Counted from the first letter of the stretch, positions 1-6,150 are shown. The stretch: 7,406 nucleotides of DNA from an uncultured Prevotellaceae bacterium (GCA_958404085.1 CATXZX010000083.1:1-7406); one strand, 5' to 3'. Notes: generated by a model from the letters alone, not told the origin. Made by a program: numbers and translations.

Positions 1-1092
1 GAGTACGGTCGTGGCATCCAAGTGTGTGAATGTGGTGGCCGGTGCGGGGTCGGTCAAGTCGTCGGCCGGTACGTATACAGCTTGTACCGATGTGATAGAA
101 CCGTATTTAGTAGATGTAATACGTTCCTGCATCAATCCCATTTCGCTGGCCAGTGTGGGCTGATAGCCTACGGCCGAGGGCATACGTCCGAGCAAGGCGG
201 AAACTTCGGAACCAGCTTGTGTAAAACGGAAAATATTATCGATGAAGAATAGAATATCGCTCGATTTTCCGGATTTCGCGGCTTGGTCGCGAATGGATTC
301 CGCAATGGTCAGTCCCGACAAGGCAACGGACGAACGTGCGCCGGGAGGTTCATTCATTTGTCCGTAGACAAGGGTAGCCTGGCTCTTTTCTATTTCGTTG
401 TAATCGACTTTCGATAAATCCCAATGGCCTTCGTCCATGGCTTTCTTGAATGCGTCACCGTATCGGATGACGTTCGCTTCAATCATTTCACGCAACAGGT
501 CGTTACCTTCGCGGGTACGTTCACCAACACCGGCAATAACCGAGAAACCGTCGTGTCCTTTTGCAATGTTGTTGATAAGTTCCATAATCAACACAGTCTT
601 GCCGACACCGGCTCCACCGAACAGACCAATCTTTCCACCTTTGGAGTAGGGCTCCAACAGGTCGATTACCTTAATACCGGTATATAGAATTTCGCGTGAT
701 GTCTGTAAGTCTTCGAACTTCGGCGCTTCCCGGTGGATAGCGTATGCACCTTCGCGGTCGAGTGTTTGCAGGCCGTCTATCGGGTCGCCTACGACGTTCA
801 TCATACGTCCTTTTATCTGATTGCCGATAGGCATGGTTATCGGTTGGCCGGTTGCAATGACTTCCATTCCTCGGATGAGTCCGTCGGTGTTGTCCATTGC
901 TACAGTGCGGACTGTGTCCTCGCCGATATGCTGTTGTACTTCAATCGTCAGAATCGAACCGTCCGGACGAGAGATGTGTAAGGCCTCATGTATTTTCGGT
1001 AAAATGTCTTCGGCCTTTCTGCCCGCTACGTCGAACCGAACGTCAATAACGGGACCGATAATTTGCGATATGTATCCTTTTATTTCTGACAT
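1..1092 (-). CDS. atpD: F1Fo ATP synthase beta subunit AtpD, 3' end cut by window edge
   Basis: This is the catalytic beta subunit of the F1 sector, which makes or hydrolyses ATP at the inner face of the cytoplasmic membrane. Translating the minus strand from the ATG at 1092 gives 364 residues with no stop before the left edge; the family is about 500 residues, so roughly the last quarter is missing. Visible signatures are the N-terminal beta-barrel domain (1-85), the Walker A loop GGAGVGKT (159-166), the catalytic loop GERTREGND (190-198, with the general-base Glu at 191), Walker B ending at Asp285 (ILFFIDNIFRF), and the segments SALLGRMPSAVGYQPTL and VQAVYVPADDLTDPAPATT. A roughly 25-residue insertion near 211-236, before LVYGQMNEPPGA, is absent from E. 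coli AtpD and is typical of Bacteroidetes. The gene starts 22 nt after the pfkA stop with no separate promoter that I can see, so it is probably cotranscribed with pfkA. In this phylum atpD usually heads the atp operon, so atpC is expected beyond the left edge. Confidence 0.98.
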   Translation of the reverse strand, partial: MSEIKGYISQIIGPVIDVRFDVAGRKAEDILPKIHEALHISRPDGSILTIEVQQHIGEDTVRTVAMDNTDGLIRGMEVIATGQPITMPIGNQIKGRMMNVVGDPIDGLQTLDREGAYAIHREAPKFEDLQTSREILYTGIKVIDLLEPYSKGGKIGLFGGAGVGKTVLIMELINNIAKGHDGFSVIAGVGERTREGNDLLREMIEANVIRYGDAFKKAMDEGHWDLSKVDYNEIEKSQATLVYGQMNEPPGARSSVALSGLTIAESIRDQAAKSGKSSDILFFIDNIFRFTQAGSEVSALLGRMPSAVGYQPTLASEMGLMQERITSTKYGSITSVQAVYVPADDLTDPAPATTFTHLDATTVL

Positions 1093-1114
1093 ATTGTGAT
1101 TGAGTTTAAATTTC

Positions 1115-2092
1115 TTATATTGACAATTCGTCAAGAACGTTGATTAGTTGCTTGTCTATGGTTTTTCGTTTTCCGACAGCATCGATGAAGGGTACGTACA
1201 CCACTTCATTGTTCCGTACACCGATCATAACATTGCGTTGCCCCTGTTTCAATGCTTCGATTGCTCCGCAACCTACACGGCTTGCAAAGATTCTGTCGCG
1301 TGCCGAAGGCGAACCACCGCGTTGCAGATGGCCGAGGATAGAGACACGTACATCGTATTGCGGATATTCTTTGGTTACTCGGTTTGCATAGTACATGGCA
1401 CCGCATTTCGGGCTTTCGCTGACAATGACGATGCAGCTTTTTTTACTTTTACGGATACCTCGGTTCATAAACTTGATGAGCTGGTCGCTGGCTGTAGTGT
1501 CCTCTGGAATAATGGCCGCTTCAGCTCCTGCTGCAATGGCACTGTTCTGAGCCAGGAAACCGGCATCGCGTCCCATTACTTCGACAAAGAAAATGCGTTC
1601 ATGCGAGTGCGCTGTATCGCGAATCTTATCGACGCACTGGGTAATAGTATTCAGTGTCGTATCGTAACCGATGGTCGTATCTGTGCCGTATAAATCATTA
1701 TCAATGGTACCGGGAAGTCCTATACAGGGGAAATCGTATTCTTCCGCAAAAATCCTTGCGCCTTCCAACGAACCGTTTCCGCCGATAACGACTAAAGCGT
1801 CGATTTTTTGTGCTACAAGCGTGTCGTATGCTTTCTTTCTCCCGGCTTCTGTTTCGAATTCTTTCGAGCGTGCCGTACGCAGGATTGTTCCGCCCGTTTG
1901 AATGATATTGCTCACATCTTCTGTCGTAAAGCGTTTCACTTCGCCGTTTATCAGGCCGTCATATCCCCGGTAAATACCTTTTACTTTCAGACCGTTACAA
2001 ATGGCACTTCGCGTGACGGCGCGAATCGCAGCATTCATACCTGGCGCATCGCCGCCCGAAGTCAAGATACCGATACATTTTACTTTTCCCAT
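1115..2092 (-). CDS. pfkA: ATP-dependent 6-phosphofructokinase (PfkA)
   Basis: It phosphorylates fructose 6-phosphate to fructose 1,6-bisphosphate, the committed step of glycolysis, in the cytoplasm. The 325-residue length matches bacterial PfkA (about 320). Motifs in order: nucleotide-binding GILTSGGDAPGMNAAIRA (from 8), an Arg at 75 in the position of E. coli Arg72, GGNGS (104-108), PGTIDND (127-133, with Asp131 as the catalytic base), EVMGRDAG (171-178), and LGHLQRGGSPSARDR (253-267). Gly107 sits where ATP-dependent enzymes have Gly104; PPi-dependent enzymes usually have Asp there. The odd point is Asn106 in place of the Mg-binding Asp103 of the usual GGDGS motif; the codon is clearly AAC. 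The ATG lies 3 nt after the nhaD stop, which points to translational coupling, and atpD follows after 22 nt. The reading frame is intact and the C-terminus (ELSI) resembles that of other PfkA proteins. Identity is very secure; full activity is less so because of Asn106. Confidence 0.97.
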   Translation of the reverse strand: MGKVKCIGILTSGGDAPGMNAAIRAVTRSAICNGLKVKGIYRGYDGLINGEVKRFTTEDVSNIIQTGGTILRTARSKEFETEAGRKKAYDTLVAQKIDALVVIGGNGSLEGARIFAEEYDFPCIGLPGTIDNDLYGTDTTIGYDTTLNTITQCVDKIRDTAHSHERIFFVEVMGRDAGFLAQNSAIAAGAEAAIIPEDTTASDQLIKFMNRGIRKSKKSCIVIVSESPKCGAMYYANRVTKEYPQYDVRVSILGHLQRGGSPSARDRIFASRVGCGAIEALKQGQRNVMIGVRNNEVVYVPFIDAVGKRKTIDKQLINVLDELSI

Positions 2093-2095
2093 ACT

Positions 2096-3562
2096 TTACA
2101 GAAAACAGAAATCTATAATAGAATAAATGAATATACTTATCATACTGCCCAAAAGCATTTTCCCTGTTATGTGTCTGACGTACCACGATATAGATACATC
2201 TTCAATCATCATGTAGGCAAATCCGGCCCAACTGCCCATTAACAGGCATGTTCCGCCCAATGTGGTACACAAACTCGACAAGAACCAATGTGAACCGTTT
2301 TCTCTGAACATATCCATATAACCGACGGCTGTTGCCGGGGCTACTTCGAATATGGAAACATTGGCCAGGGTGATGACGGTATCGTCGATTAGTCCGGAAA
2401 GTAATGCGATAAATGCGGAAATACCGTAAATATTCAACTGATTGTTTGTACACCAGTTTGTTATGGTATGGAAAAATCCGGTTTCTTTGACAGCACCGCA
2501 TAAAAGGACAAAACCTATATAAAATAGAATGATCTGCACATTACTGTGCAACATGGTAATTGGATATTTGACCGACACCATACGGTCTGATTTGAATAAA
2601 GTCTTGTTATAAAGTTCGTTGATGACCCACAGGAGCGATAATACACAGAATGCGCCCAAAAATGGAGGCATCATGGTCAATCGGTGGAATGTGGGGATAA
2701 ACCACAGGCCTCCGATACCCACAATTAGCATGGATGCTTTTTGCCATGATTCCAATGCAGAATCGTTTCCTTCGTAGAACGAACCGTATTTTCCGACATC
2801 GATGCGCAGAGGCAACTTGCAGCCAATCAGTGCGACCGGAATGATGAATGCGATGAGAGTGGGCAAAAATAAAACGGCTGAGTACCATGTCGGAGTCACT
2901 GAACCCTTGACCCATAGCGTCAGGCTCGATATGTTTCCGATAACAGTGAGTGCGCCACCGCAATTCGTGGCTATCAGTATGGCTGCTCCGTATAGAATCC
3001 GCAATTTTTTTTCTTTGACGATAGCATGCATGACGGTCAGCAGAATCATGACCGTCGTAAAGTTGTCCAGATTTGCCGATAGAAAATACGCAAAGAAAGA
3101 CAGACTCCATAGCAGGTATCTGGCTTTGGGCGTTCGTAGCCAATTGGATATGAAGTCGAAACAGCCGTTTGTATTGAGTACCTCAACGATTCCGATGGTC
3201 GCCAACAAGTAGAATACGATTTGGCATGCATCGAATATGTATTGGCTAAAGACGTCTTTGGCTATGTATGAACGAATGGATAGGAGGTCTTTCATGCCGT
3301 TCTGATGGATGTTTATAAGGTCTCCGGCATGTTCTGTCGATACATAATAGGTGCCGTTGAGTATGTATAGTATCCATGCCAAAACCCCCACGAATATGGC
3401 GACCGCACCTTTATTAATAATAGGATTATAGTGCCCCGTAGACACTAAACCGAATCCTAAAATCAGTAAGAGTACAATCGCTATGGTCATAATTGTTTTC
3501 GTTTGTCGGCCGTTTGTATTTTCGGCCTTTTGAATAAGGCTTCCTACGGCTTTTTTACGCAT
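2096..3562 (-). CDS. nhaD: NhaD-type Na+/H+ antiporter
   Basis: This is a polytopic inner-membrane protein of the ArsB/NhaD (ion transporter) superfamily, expected to exchange cytoplasmic Na+ (or Li+) for protons. It has about a dozen hydrophobic stretches. Family-type segments are LSANLDNFTTVMI (161-173), IATNCGGALTVIGN with LWVKG (197-220), the second Asp motif SGLIDDTVITL (389-399), and LGGTCLLMGSWAG (435-447) ahead of ISWYV. The second motif reads Asp-Asp where I would expect Asp-Asn. The coordinates use the upstream ATG (488 residues). An internal ATG at 3490 (residue 25, MTIAIVLLL) begins exactly at the first membrane segment and would give 464 residues; family members commonly start close to that helix, so the extra 24 polar residues are uncertain. 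It is first in the nhaD-pfkA-atpD run and its stop is 3 nt from the pfkA start. It may help adjust the sodium or proton gradient that the ATP synthase uses, but that link is inferred from position only. Confidence 0.92.
   Translation of the reverse strand: MRKKAVGSLIQKAENTNGRQTKTIMTIAIVLLLILGFGLVSTGHYNPIINKGAVAIFVGVLAWILYILNGTYYVSTEHAGDLINIHQNGMKDLLSIRSYIAKDVFSQYIFDACQIVFYLLATIGIVEVLNTNGCFDFISNWLRTPKARYLLWSLSFFAYFLSANLDNFTTVMILLTVMHAIVKEKKLRILYGAAILIATNCGGALTVIGNISSLTLWVKGSVTPTWYSAVLFLPTLIAFIIPVALIGCKLPLRIDVGKYGSFYEGNDSALESWQKASMLIVGIGGLWFIPTFHRLTMMPPFLGAFCVLSLLWVINELYNKTLFKSDRMVSVKYPITMLHSNVQIILFYIGFVLLCGAVKETGFFHTITNWCTNNQLNIYGISAFIALLSGLIDDTVITLANVSIFEVAPATAVGYMDMFRENGSHWFLSSLCTTLGGTCLLMGSWAGFAYMMIEDVSISWYVRHITGKMLLGSMISIFIYSIIDFCFL
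3508..3527 (-). other. Small hairpin near the 5' end of nhaD
   Basis: On the minus strand GGCCG (3527-3523) and CGGCC (3512-3508) can pair around a 10-nt A-rich loop, 17 nt before the internal ATG at 3490. If translation starts at 3490 this is a 5'-leader hairpin; if it starts at 3562 it is coding sequence for residues 12-19. With only five pairs, it may be chance. Confidence 0.3.
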
Positions 3563-3563
3563 A

Positions 3564-3598
3564 CAAATGTACGGATTTTTTTCTTAGTTCCAAAGATA
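3564..3598 (-). promoter_or_regulatory. Bacteroides-type promoter(s) for nhaD-pfkA-atpD
   Basis: Reading the minus strand, TATCTTTG lies at 3598-3591 and TACATTTG at 3571-3564; both fit the Bacteroides -7 consensus TAnnTTTG. The TTTG inside the first element is separated from the second by exactly 19 nt, the usual spacing between the -33 TTTG and the -7 box, so the two form one textbook promoter whose start site would fall almost on the ATG at 3562. Alternatively the first element is itself a -7 box, with a start near 3587 and a leader of about 25 nt, but I see no -33 element for it. The choice affects which nhaD start codon is used. Confidence 0.6.
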
Positions 3599-3759
3599 TT
3601 TTTCCGTAAAAAGATATACTTAAAACTTTTTGCACCTTTTTAGTTTTGTAGGCATGGCGTGTTTTTTCGTTTTGCTTCCTGTTTTTGGGTATTCGTTTTG
3701 CAAAAAGGTTTAGTTCCCTAATAAAAAAAGACAAAAAAACGGACTGAAGAATCAGATGT

Positions 3760-3776
3760 ATAGTGATTATCACTAT
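3760..3776. promoter_or_regulatory. Perfect 8-1-8 inverted repeat, candidate operator of the rubrerythrin gene
   Basis: ATAGTGAT-T-ATCACTAT is a perfect palindrome of two 8-bp arms around one central base. Its right end overlaps the -7 box TATCTTTG (3774-3781), so a bound protein would block RNA polymerase. The central TGAT-n-ATCA and the odd-length symmetry resemble the 7-1-7 boxes of Fur/PerR-family metalloregulators, which often control peroxide-defence genes. That regulator assignment is inference; the outer bases do not match the Fur or PerR consensus, and another dimeric regulator is possible. Confidence 0.55.
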
Positions 3777-3781
3777 CTTTG
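3774..3781 (+). promoter_or_regulatory. -7 promoter element of the rubrerythrin gene
   Basis: TATCTTTG exactly fits the Bacteroides -7 consensus TAnnTTTG. A start site a few bases downstream, near 3785, would leave a leader of about 24 nt that holds an AGGTGA ribosome-binding site (3802-3807) close to the ATG at 3809. No TTTG is found 19-21 nt upstream, which fits a weak or regulated promoter. Confidence 0.65.
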
Positions 3782-3808
3782 TTGTCGTTAAACCAAAACT
3801 TAGGTGAT

Positions 3809-4351
3809 ATGAAAGATTTAAAAGGAACAAGAACAGAGCAGAATCTGCAAACAGCTTATGCCGGAGAGTCCGGAGCTCGTAATAAATATACTTATTATGC
3901 AAGCAAGGCCAAGAAAGACGGTTATGTTCAGATTGCGAATATTTTTGAGGAGACAGCCAACAATGAAAAAGAACATGCAAAAATTTGGTTTAAACTTCTT
4001 CACGGCGGGGCTGTGCCTTCTACTGTCGAAAATCTGGTAGATGCAGCGGCAGGCGAGAACTATGAATGGACCGATATGTATGCTACTTTTGCCAAAGAGG
4101 CTAAAGAAGAGGGCTTTGACGAAATAGCCAAACTCTTTGCGATGGTGGCCGAAATCGAAAAGGAACATGAAGCTCGTTACCGCAAACTGTTGAAAAACAT
4201 CGAGGATAAGGTCGTTTTCTCAAGAGATGGAGATTGTATGTGGCAGTGTTCGAACTGTGGACATATCCATTTCGGTAAGGAAGCTCCCGAGGAATGTCCG
4301 GTGTGTACGCATCCCAAGAGTTATTTCCAACTGAAGGCCGAGAATTATTAG
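3809..4351 (+). CDS. rbr: Rubrerythrin (diiron peroxidase with rubredoxin tail)
   Basis: This is a cytoplasmic non-haem iron protein that reduces hydrogen peroxide, a standard oxidative-stress enzyme of anaerobes. The 180-residue product has the classic order: a four-helix ferritin-like diiron domain (about 1-135), then a rubredoxin-like domain (about 143-180). The diiron ligands appear as Glu20, Glu53 with His56 (ExxH), Glu83 and Glu86 (ENYE), and Glu117 with His120 (ExxH). The iron-sulfur site is formed by Cys147/Cys150 (CSNC) and Cys163/Cys166 (CPVC). The ATG at 3809 was chosen over an in-frame TTG at 3779 because it has AGGTGA just upstream, because MKDLKGTRTEQNL is the usual rubrerythrin start, and because 3779 lies inside the -7 box. 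It is transcribed alone: a divergent promoter region lies on its left and a strong terminator on its right. The palindrome at its promoter suggests control by a stress- or metal-responsive repressor. All key residues are present and the frame is intact. Confidence 0.97.
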   Translation: MKDLKGTRTEQNLQTAYAGESGARNKYTYYASKAKKDGYVQIANIFEETANNEKEHAKIWFKLLHGGAVPSTVENLVDAAAGENYEWTDMYATFAKEAKEEGFDEIAKLFAMVAEIEKEHEARYRKLLKNIEDKVVFSRDGDCMWQCSNCGHIHFGKEAPEECPVCTHPKSYFQLKAENY

Positions 4352-4412
4352 CCTTCGGTCAATCGGAATAATAGTCAAGGAATACAAGTCGGATATGACT
4401 GAATAAGAATAG

Positions 4413-4455
4413 AAACAGTGCGCTCTAATATTCAAATAGCAGCGCGCTGTTTTTG
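4413..4455 (+). terminator. Rho-independent terminator after rubrerythrin
   Basis: The arms at 4413-4424 and 4441-4452 pair over about 12 bp, including one G-U pair (core ACAGTGCGCT / AGCGCGCTGT). The loop is 16 nt, and the second arm runs straight into TTTTTGTTTTG. It lies about 60 nt after the rubrerythrin stop and before the peptidase gene, so the two plus-strand genes are probably separate units. Confidence 0.8.
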
Positions 4456-4497
4456 TTTTGGTATGGTTTTTGTATGAAACTTGCATATATCAATTAA

Positions 4498-4505
4498 TAG
4501 TTTTG
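4498..4505 (+). promoter_or_regulatory. Possible -7 element of the zinc peptidase gene
   Basis: TAGTTTTG fits TAnnTTTG and ends 6 nt before the ATG at 4512. The sequence around it is T-rich and no TTTG lies at the right distance upstream, so this may be chance. If real, the transcript would start at or next to the start codon. A promoter is needed somewhere here because a terminator separates this gene from rubrerythrin. Confidence 0.3.
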
Positions 4506-4511
4506 TTTTTT

Positions 4512-5192
4512 ATGTATTGGATTATTTTTATCGGATTTGCTTTTGTCAGTTACCTGATACAGGCCAATTTGCAGAGTAAGTTTAAGAGGTATGCTAAGAT
4601 TCCCGTAAACGGTGGGATGACGGGGCGTGAAGTCGCTGAGAAAATGTTGCGTGACAATGGCATTTATGATGTTCGGGTCATTTCGACGGCCGGACATTTG
4701 ACAGATCATTATAATCCGGCTGATAAGACGGTGAACTTGAGCGATAGCGTGTATAATAGTTGCAGCGTGGCGGCCGCGGCTGTGGCTGCCCACGAGTGCG
4801 GGCATGCCGTACAGCATGCGCGTGCTTACGCTCCGTTGCAGATGCGCTCGGCGCTTGTGCCGGTTGTGTCGTTTGCTTCGACTTGGGTACAGTGGATTTT
4901 GTTGGCCGGCATTCTGCTTGTCCAGAGTTTTCCGGGGTTGCTGCTTTTCGGTATTCTGCTTTTTGCGCTTACAACGTTGTTCAGCTTCATTACGCTGCCG
5001 GTCGAGATTGATGCCAGCCGGAGGGCTGTGGCTTGGCTGGACGAAACGCATATTGCGAGTGGCTCGAACCATGCGGCTGCTGTAGATGCGTTGAAATCGG
5101 CAGCTTATACTTATGTGGTGGCAGCCCTCGGCTCGTTGGCTACGCTTGTTTATTACATTATGATTTTTATGGGGCAAAGCGACCGCGACTGA
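4512..5192 (+). CDS. Membrane neutral zinc metallopeptidase, YugP family
   Basis: This is a predicted integral-membrane zinc protease of the Zn_peptidase_2 (YugP) family; its substrates are not established. The 226-residue product has an N-terminal membrane segment (about 1-17), then a soluble stretch with NGGMTGREVAEKML and LTDHYNPADKTVNLS (64-78), which are family-typical. The HExxH motif HECGH (94-98) follows in AAHECGHAVQHA, with His94 and His98 as metal ligands and Glu95 as the catalytic residue. Glu165 in LPVEIDASRRA is the likely third ligand. Further hydrophobic segments lie at about 113-135, 138-162 and 199-219. The ATG at 4512 was chosen because the protein then begins at the first membrane helix (MYWIIFIGFAF); an earlier in-frame GTG at 4458 would begin right after the terminator stem and add residues unlike the family. 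There is no clear Shine-Dalgarno sequence. It is flanked by a terminator on the left and a convergent gene 20 bp away on the right. Its role in this neighbourhood is unknown. Confidence 0.93.
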   Translation: MYWIIFIGFAFVSYLIQANLQSKFKRYAKIPVNGGMTGREVAEKMLRDNGIYDVRVISTAGHLTDHYNPADKTVNLSDSVYNSCSVAAAAVAAHECGHAVQHARAYAPLQMRSALVPVVSFASTWVQWILLAGILLVQSFPGLLLFGILLFALTTLFSFITLPVEIDASRRAVAWLDETHIASGSNHAAAVDALKSAAYTYVVAALGSLATLVYYIMIFMGQSDRD

Positions 5193-5212
5193 TTTGCGTA
5201 TTTGCCGGACGG

Positions 5213-5635
5213 TTATTTCCGGATGAATTGTAGGCTGGTAGGAATCTTTACCAGCTTACGTTTTATAGCTCGTTTGATGACGGCAGGCTCTTTGGCTTTG
5301 TATACAAGAGTGCTGTCGTTTTCTTTTGTCAGTTCGATGATTTGTACTTCCGAACCGAAGTCGTTTGCCAATTTTACGGTTGCCGTGTTACCTTTGATTT
5401 GGCTCGATGTCACCATCCATATACCGTAAATGTTTCCATCCATGTATCCGTTTGTCTTGTCTAAGAATTCGAGCGTAGGAATGGTGATGGATTCTTTGTA
5501 GAGGTCGATGTGTAGAAAGATGTTTTCCTTTTTGTTCCAGAATACGCCCTTGAAGGGAGTGGTTTGTGCCATGCAGTATGGCAGGACTGTCAGCATCAGA
5601 AGGCTGCAGATAGAACGGTGTTTATTGTTTTTCAT
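5213..5635 (-). CDS. Small exported protein of unknown function
   Basis: I do not recognise this 140-residue protein. It begins with a basic n-region (MKNNKHR), a hydrophobic core (about 9-19) and a likely signal peptidase I site after Ala23 in YCMAQ, so it is probably exported to the periplasm; Cys21 is not in a convincing lipobox. The mature part of about 117 residues alternates hydrophobic and polar residues in a way that suggests mostly beta strands (for example KGVFWN, IFLHIDLY, GNIYGIWMV, NTATVKLAN, VQIIELT, STLVYKA), and ends in a basic, helix-like tail rich in Lys and Arg. It is last in a three-gene minus-strand operon: its ATG lies inside the end of the FHA gene (14-nt overlap, different frame), which suggests translational coupling. 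Its 3' end also holds a hairpin that may terminate the converging peptidase transcript. An export and shape guess is all the sequence supports. Confidence 0.8.
   Translation of the reverse strand: MKNNKHRSICSLLMLTVLPYCMAQTTPFKGVFWNKKENIFLHIDLYKESITIPTLEFLDKTNGYMDGNIYGIWMVTSSQIKGNTATVKLANDFGSEVQIIELTKENDSTLVYKAKEPAVIKRAIKRKLVKIPTSLQFIRK
5230..5264 (+). terminator. Candidate terminator of the peptidase gene, inside the convergent gene
   Basis: GTAGGCTGGTA (5230-5240) and TACCAGCTTAC (5249-5259) form an 11-bp stem with one G-U pair and an 8-nt loop, followed by GTTTTA. It lies 37 nt past the peptidase stop and within the last codons of the opposite-strand gene. The T-run is short, so termination strength is uncertain. 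A second, 5-bp hairpin (CCGGA 5205-5209 / TCCGG 5218-5222) sits just before it. Confidence 0.45.
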
Positions 5636-6134
5636 TGTCTGTGTATAGAATCAGGGTTGCGGCTCCGATGGTAATGATGTCTCCGTCTTGAAGTCGGATT
5701 CTGTCTTGGTTTTTCAGAATCTCGTTCATGTAGAATGTGCCGGTGTGGCTGGGAGCGTCGCGGAGTATAAAGCGATAGCCGTTGTTCGAGTGTTCGGCCT
5801 GAATGATACAATGGAGGGTGTCGATGCTGGGGTCGGCGGTCTCGATGGGCACTTCCAGCTGACCGCCTTTTACATAACGTCCGATACGGTTACGCCCGAC
5901 ATACAACGGAAACTCCTGTTTGAAGTGGAATACGTTTTCGACAACGACCAACCGTGCAATGGCTTCTTTCTGTTGGTCTGTTGTTTCCCCGGCCTGTTCT
6001 GCTGGGGTTTTTATGCGAATCTTGAATTGTTTGCGACATTGTTGGCAGTCGAACACCAATATTTGTCCGGCTTCATAATTACGGTCGTCAAATGTAATGT
6101 AATTGTCGCATTTGGGACAGCGGACACGCTTCAT
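5622..6134 (-). CDS. Zinc-ribbon and FHA-domain protein
   Basis: This is a cytoplasmic 170-residue protein with two parts. Residues 3-41 form a small zinc ribbon with two CxxC pairs, CPKC (6-9) and CQQC (30-33), similar to the MJ0042-type finger. After a polar linker (42-60) comes a forkhead-associated domain (about 61-165), a fold that usually binds phosphothreonine peptides: LYVGRNRIGR (77-86), DPSIDTLHCII (101-111), a GTFYMNEIL turn (132-140) and DGDIITIG (150-157). Two usual phosphopeptide contacts look changed: the Ser of SxxH is Asp105, and the Asn of SxNGT is Thr131. The ATG at 6134 was preferred over one at 6173 because AAAAGGA lies 9 nt upstream (6150-6144) and the zinc ribbon starts right after it; the earlier ATG would overlap the preceding gene. 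That ribosome-binding site overlaps the upstream stop codon, so coupling is likely. No kinase or phosphatase gene is present in the window, so its partner is unknown. Confidence 0.88.
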   Translation of the reverse strand: MKRVRCPKCDNYITFDDRNYEAGQILVFDCQQCRKQFKIRIKTPAEQAGETTDQQKEAIARLVVVENVFHFKQEFPLYVGRNRIGRYVKGGQLEVPIETADPSIDTLHCIIQAEHSNNGYRFILRDAPSHTGTFYMNEILKNQDRIRLQDGDIITIGAATLILYTDNEKQ

Positions 6135-6143
6135 GAGATATGG

Positions 6144-6150
6144 TCCTTTT
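6144..6150 (-). promoter_or_regulatory. Ribosome-binding site deciding the FHA gene start
   Basis: AAAAGGA on the minus strand lies 9 nt before the ATG at 6134 and shares bases with the stop codon (6151-6149) of the upstream SPOR gene. It is one of the few clear Shine-Dalgarno-like sites in the window. It supports the shorter FHA protein and coupled translation. Confidence 0.6.

Noticed and set aside
1148..1693. Long open frame (181 codons) on the plus strand opposite pfkA
   Set aside because: It is antisense to a fully convincing PfkA, has a low-complexity translation with no domain I recognise, and reflects codon use of the real gene.
3654..3713. 19-residue hydrophobic peptide (MACFFVLLPVFGYSFCKKV), 5 nt after a TAGTTTTG box at 3641-3648
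   Set aside because: It lies in a very T-rich stretch where hydrophobic codons and TTTTG strings arise by chance; there is no -33 element or ribosome-binding site.
3779..3808. Upstream TTG as an alternative rubrerythrin start
   Set aside because: It lies inside the -7 promoter box; the ATG at 3809 has a ribosome-binding site and the family-typical N-terminus.
3555..3980. 141-codon minus-strand frame over the nhaD-rbr intergenic region and the rubrerythrin start
   Set aside because: It crosses the promoter region and the 5' part of rubrerythrin on the wrong strand, and the protein is low-complexity with no family signature.
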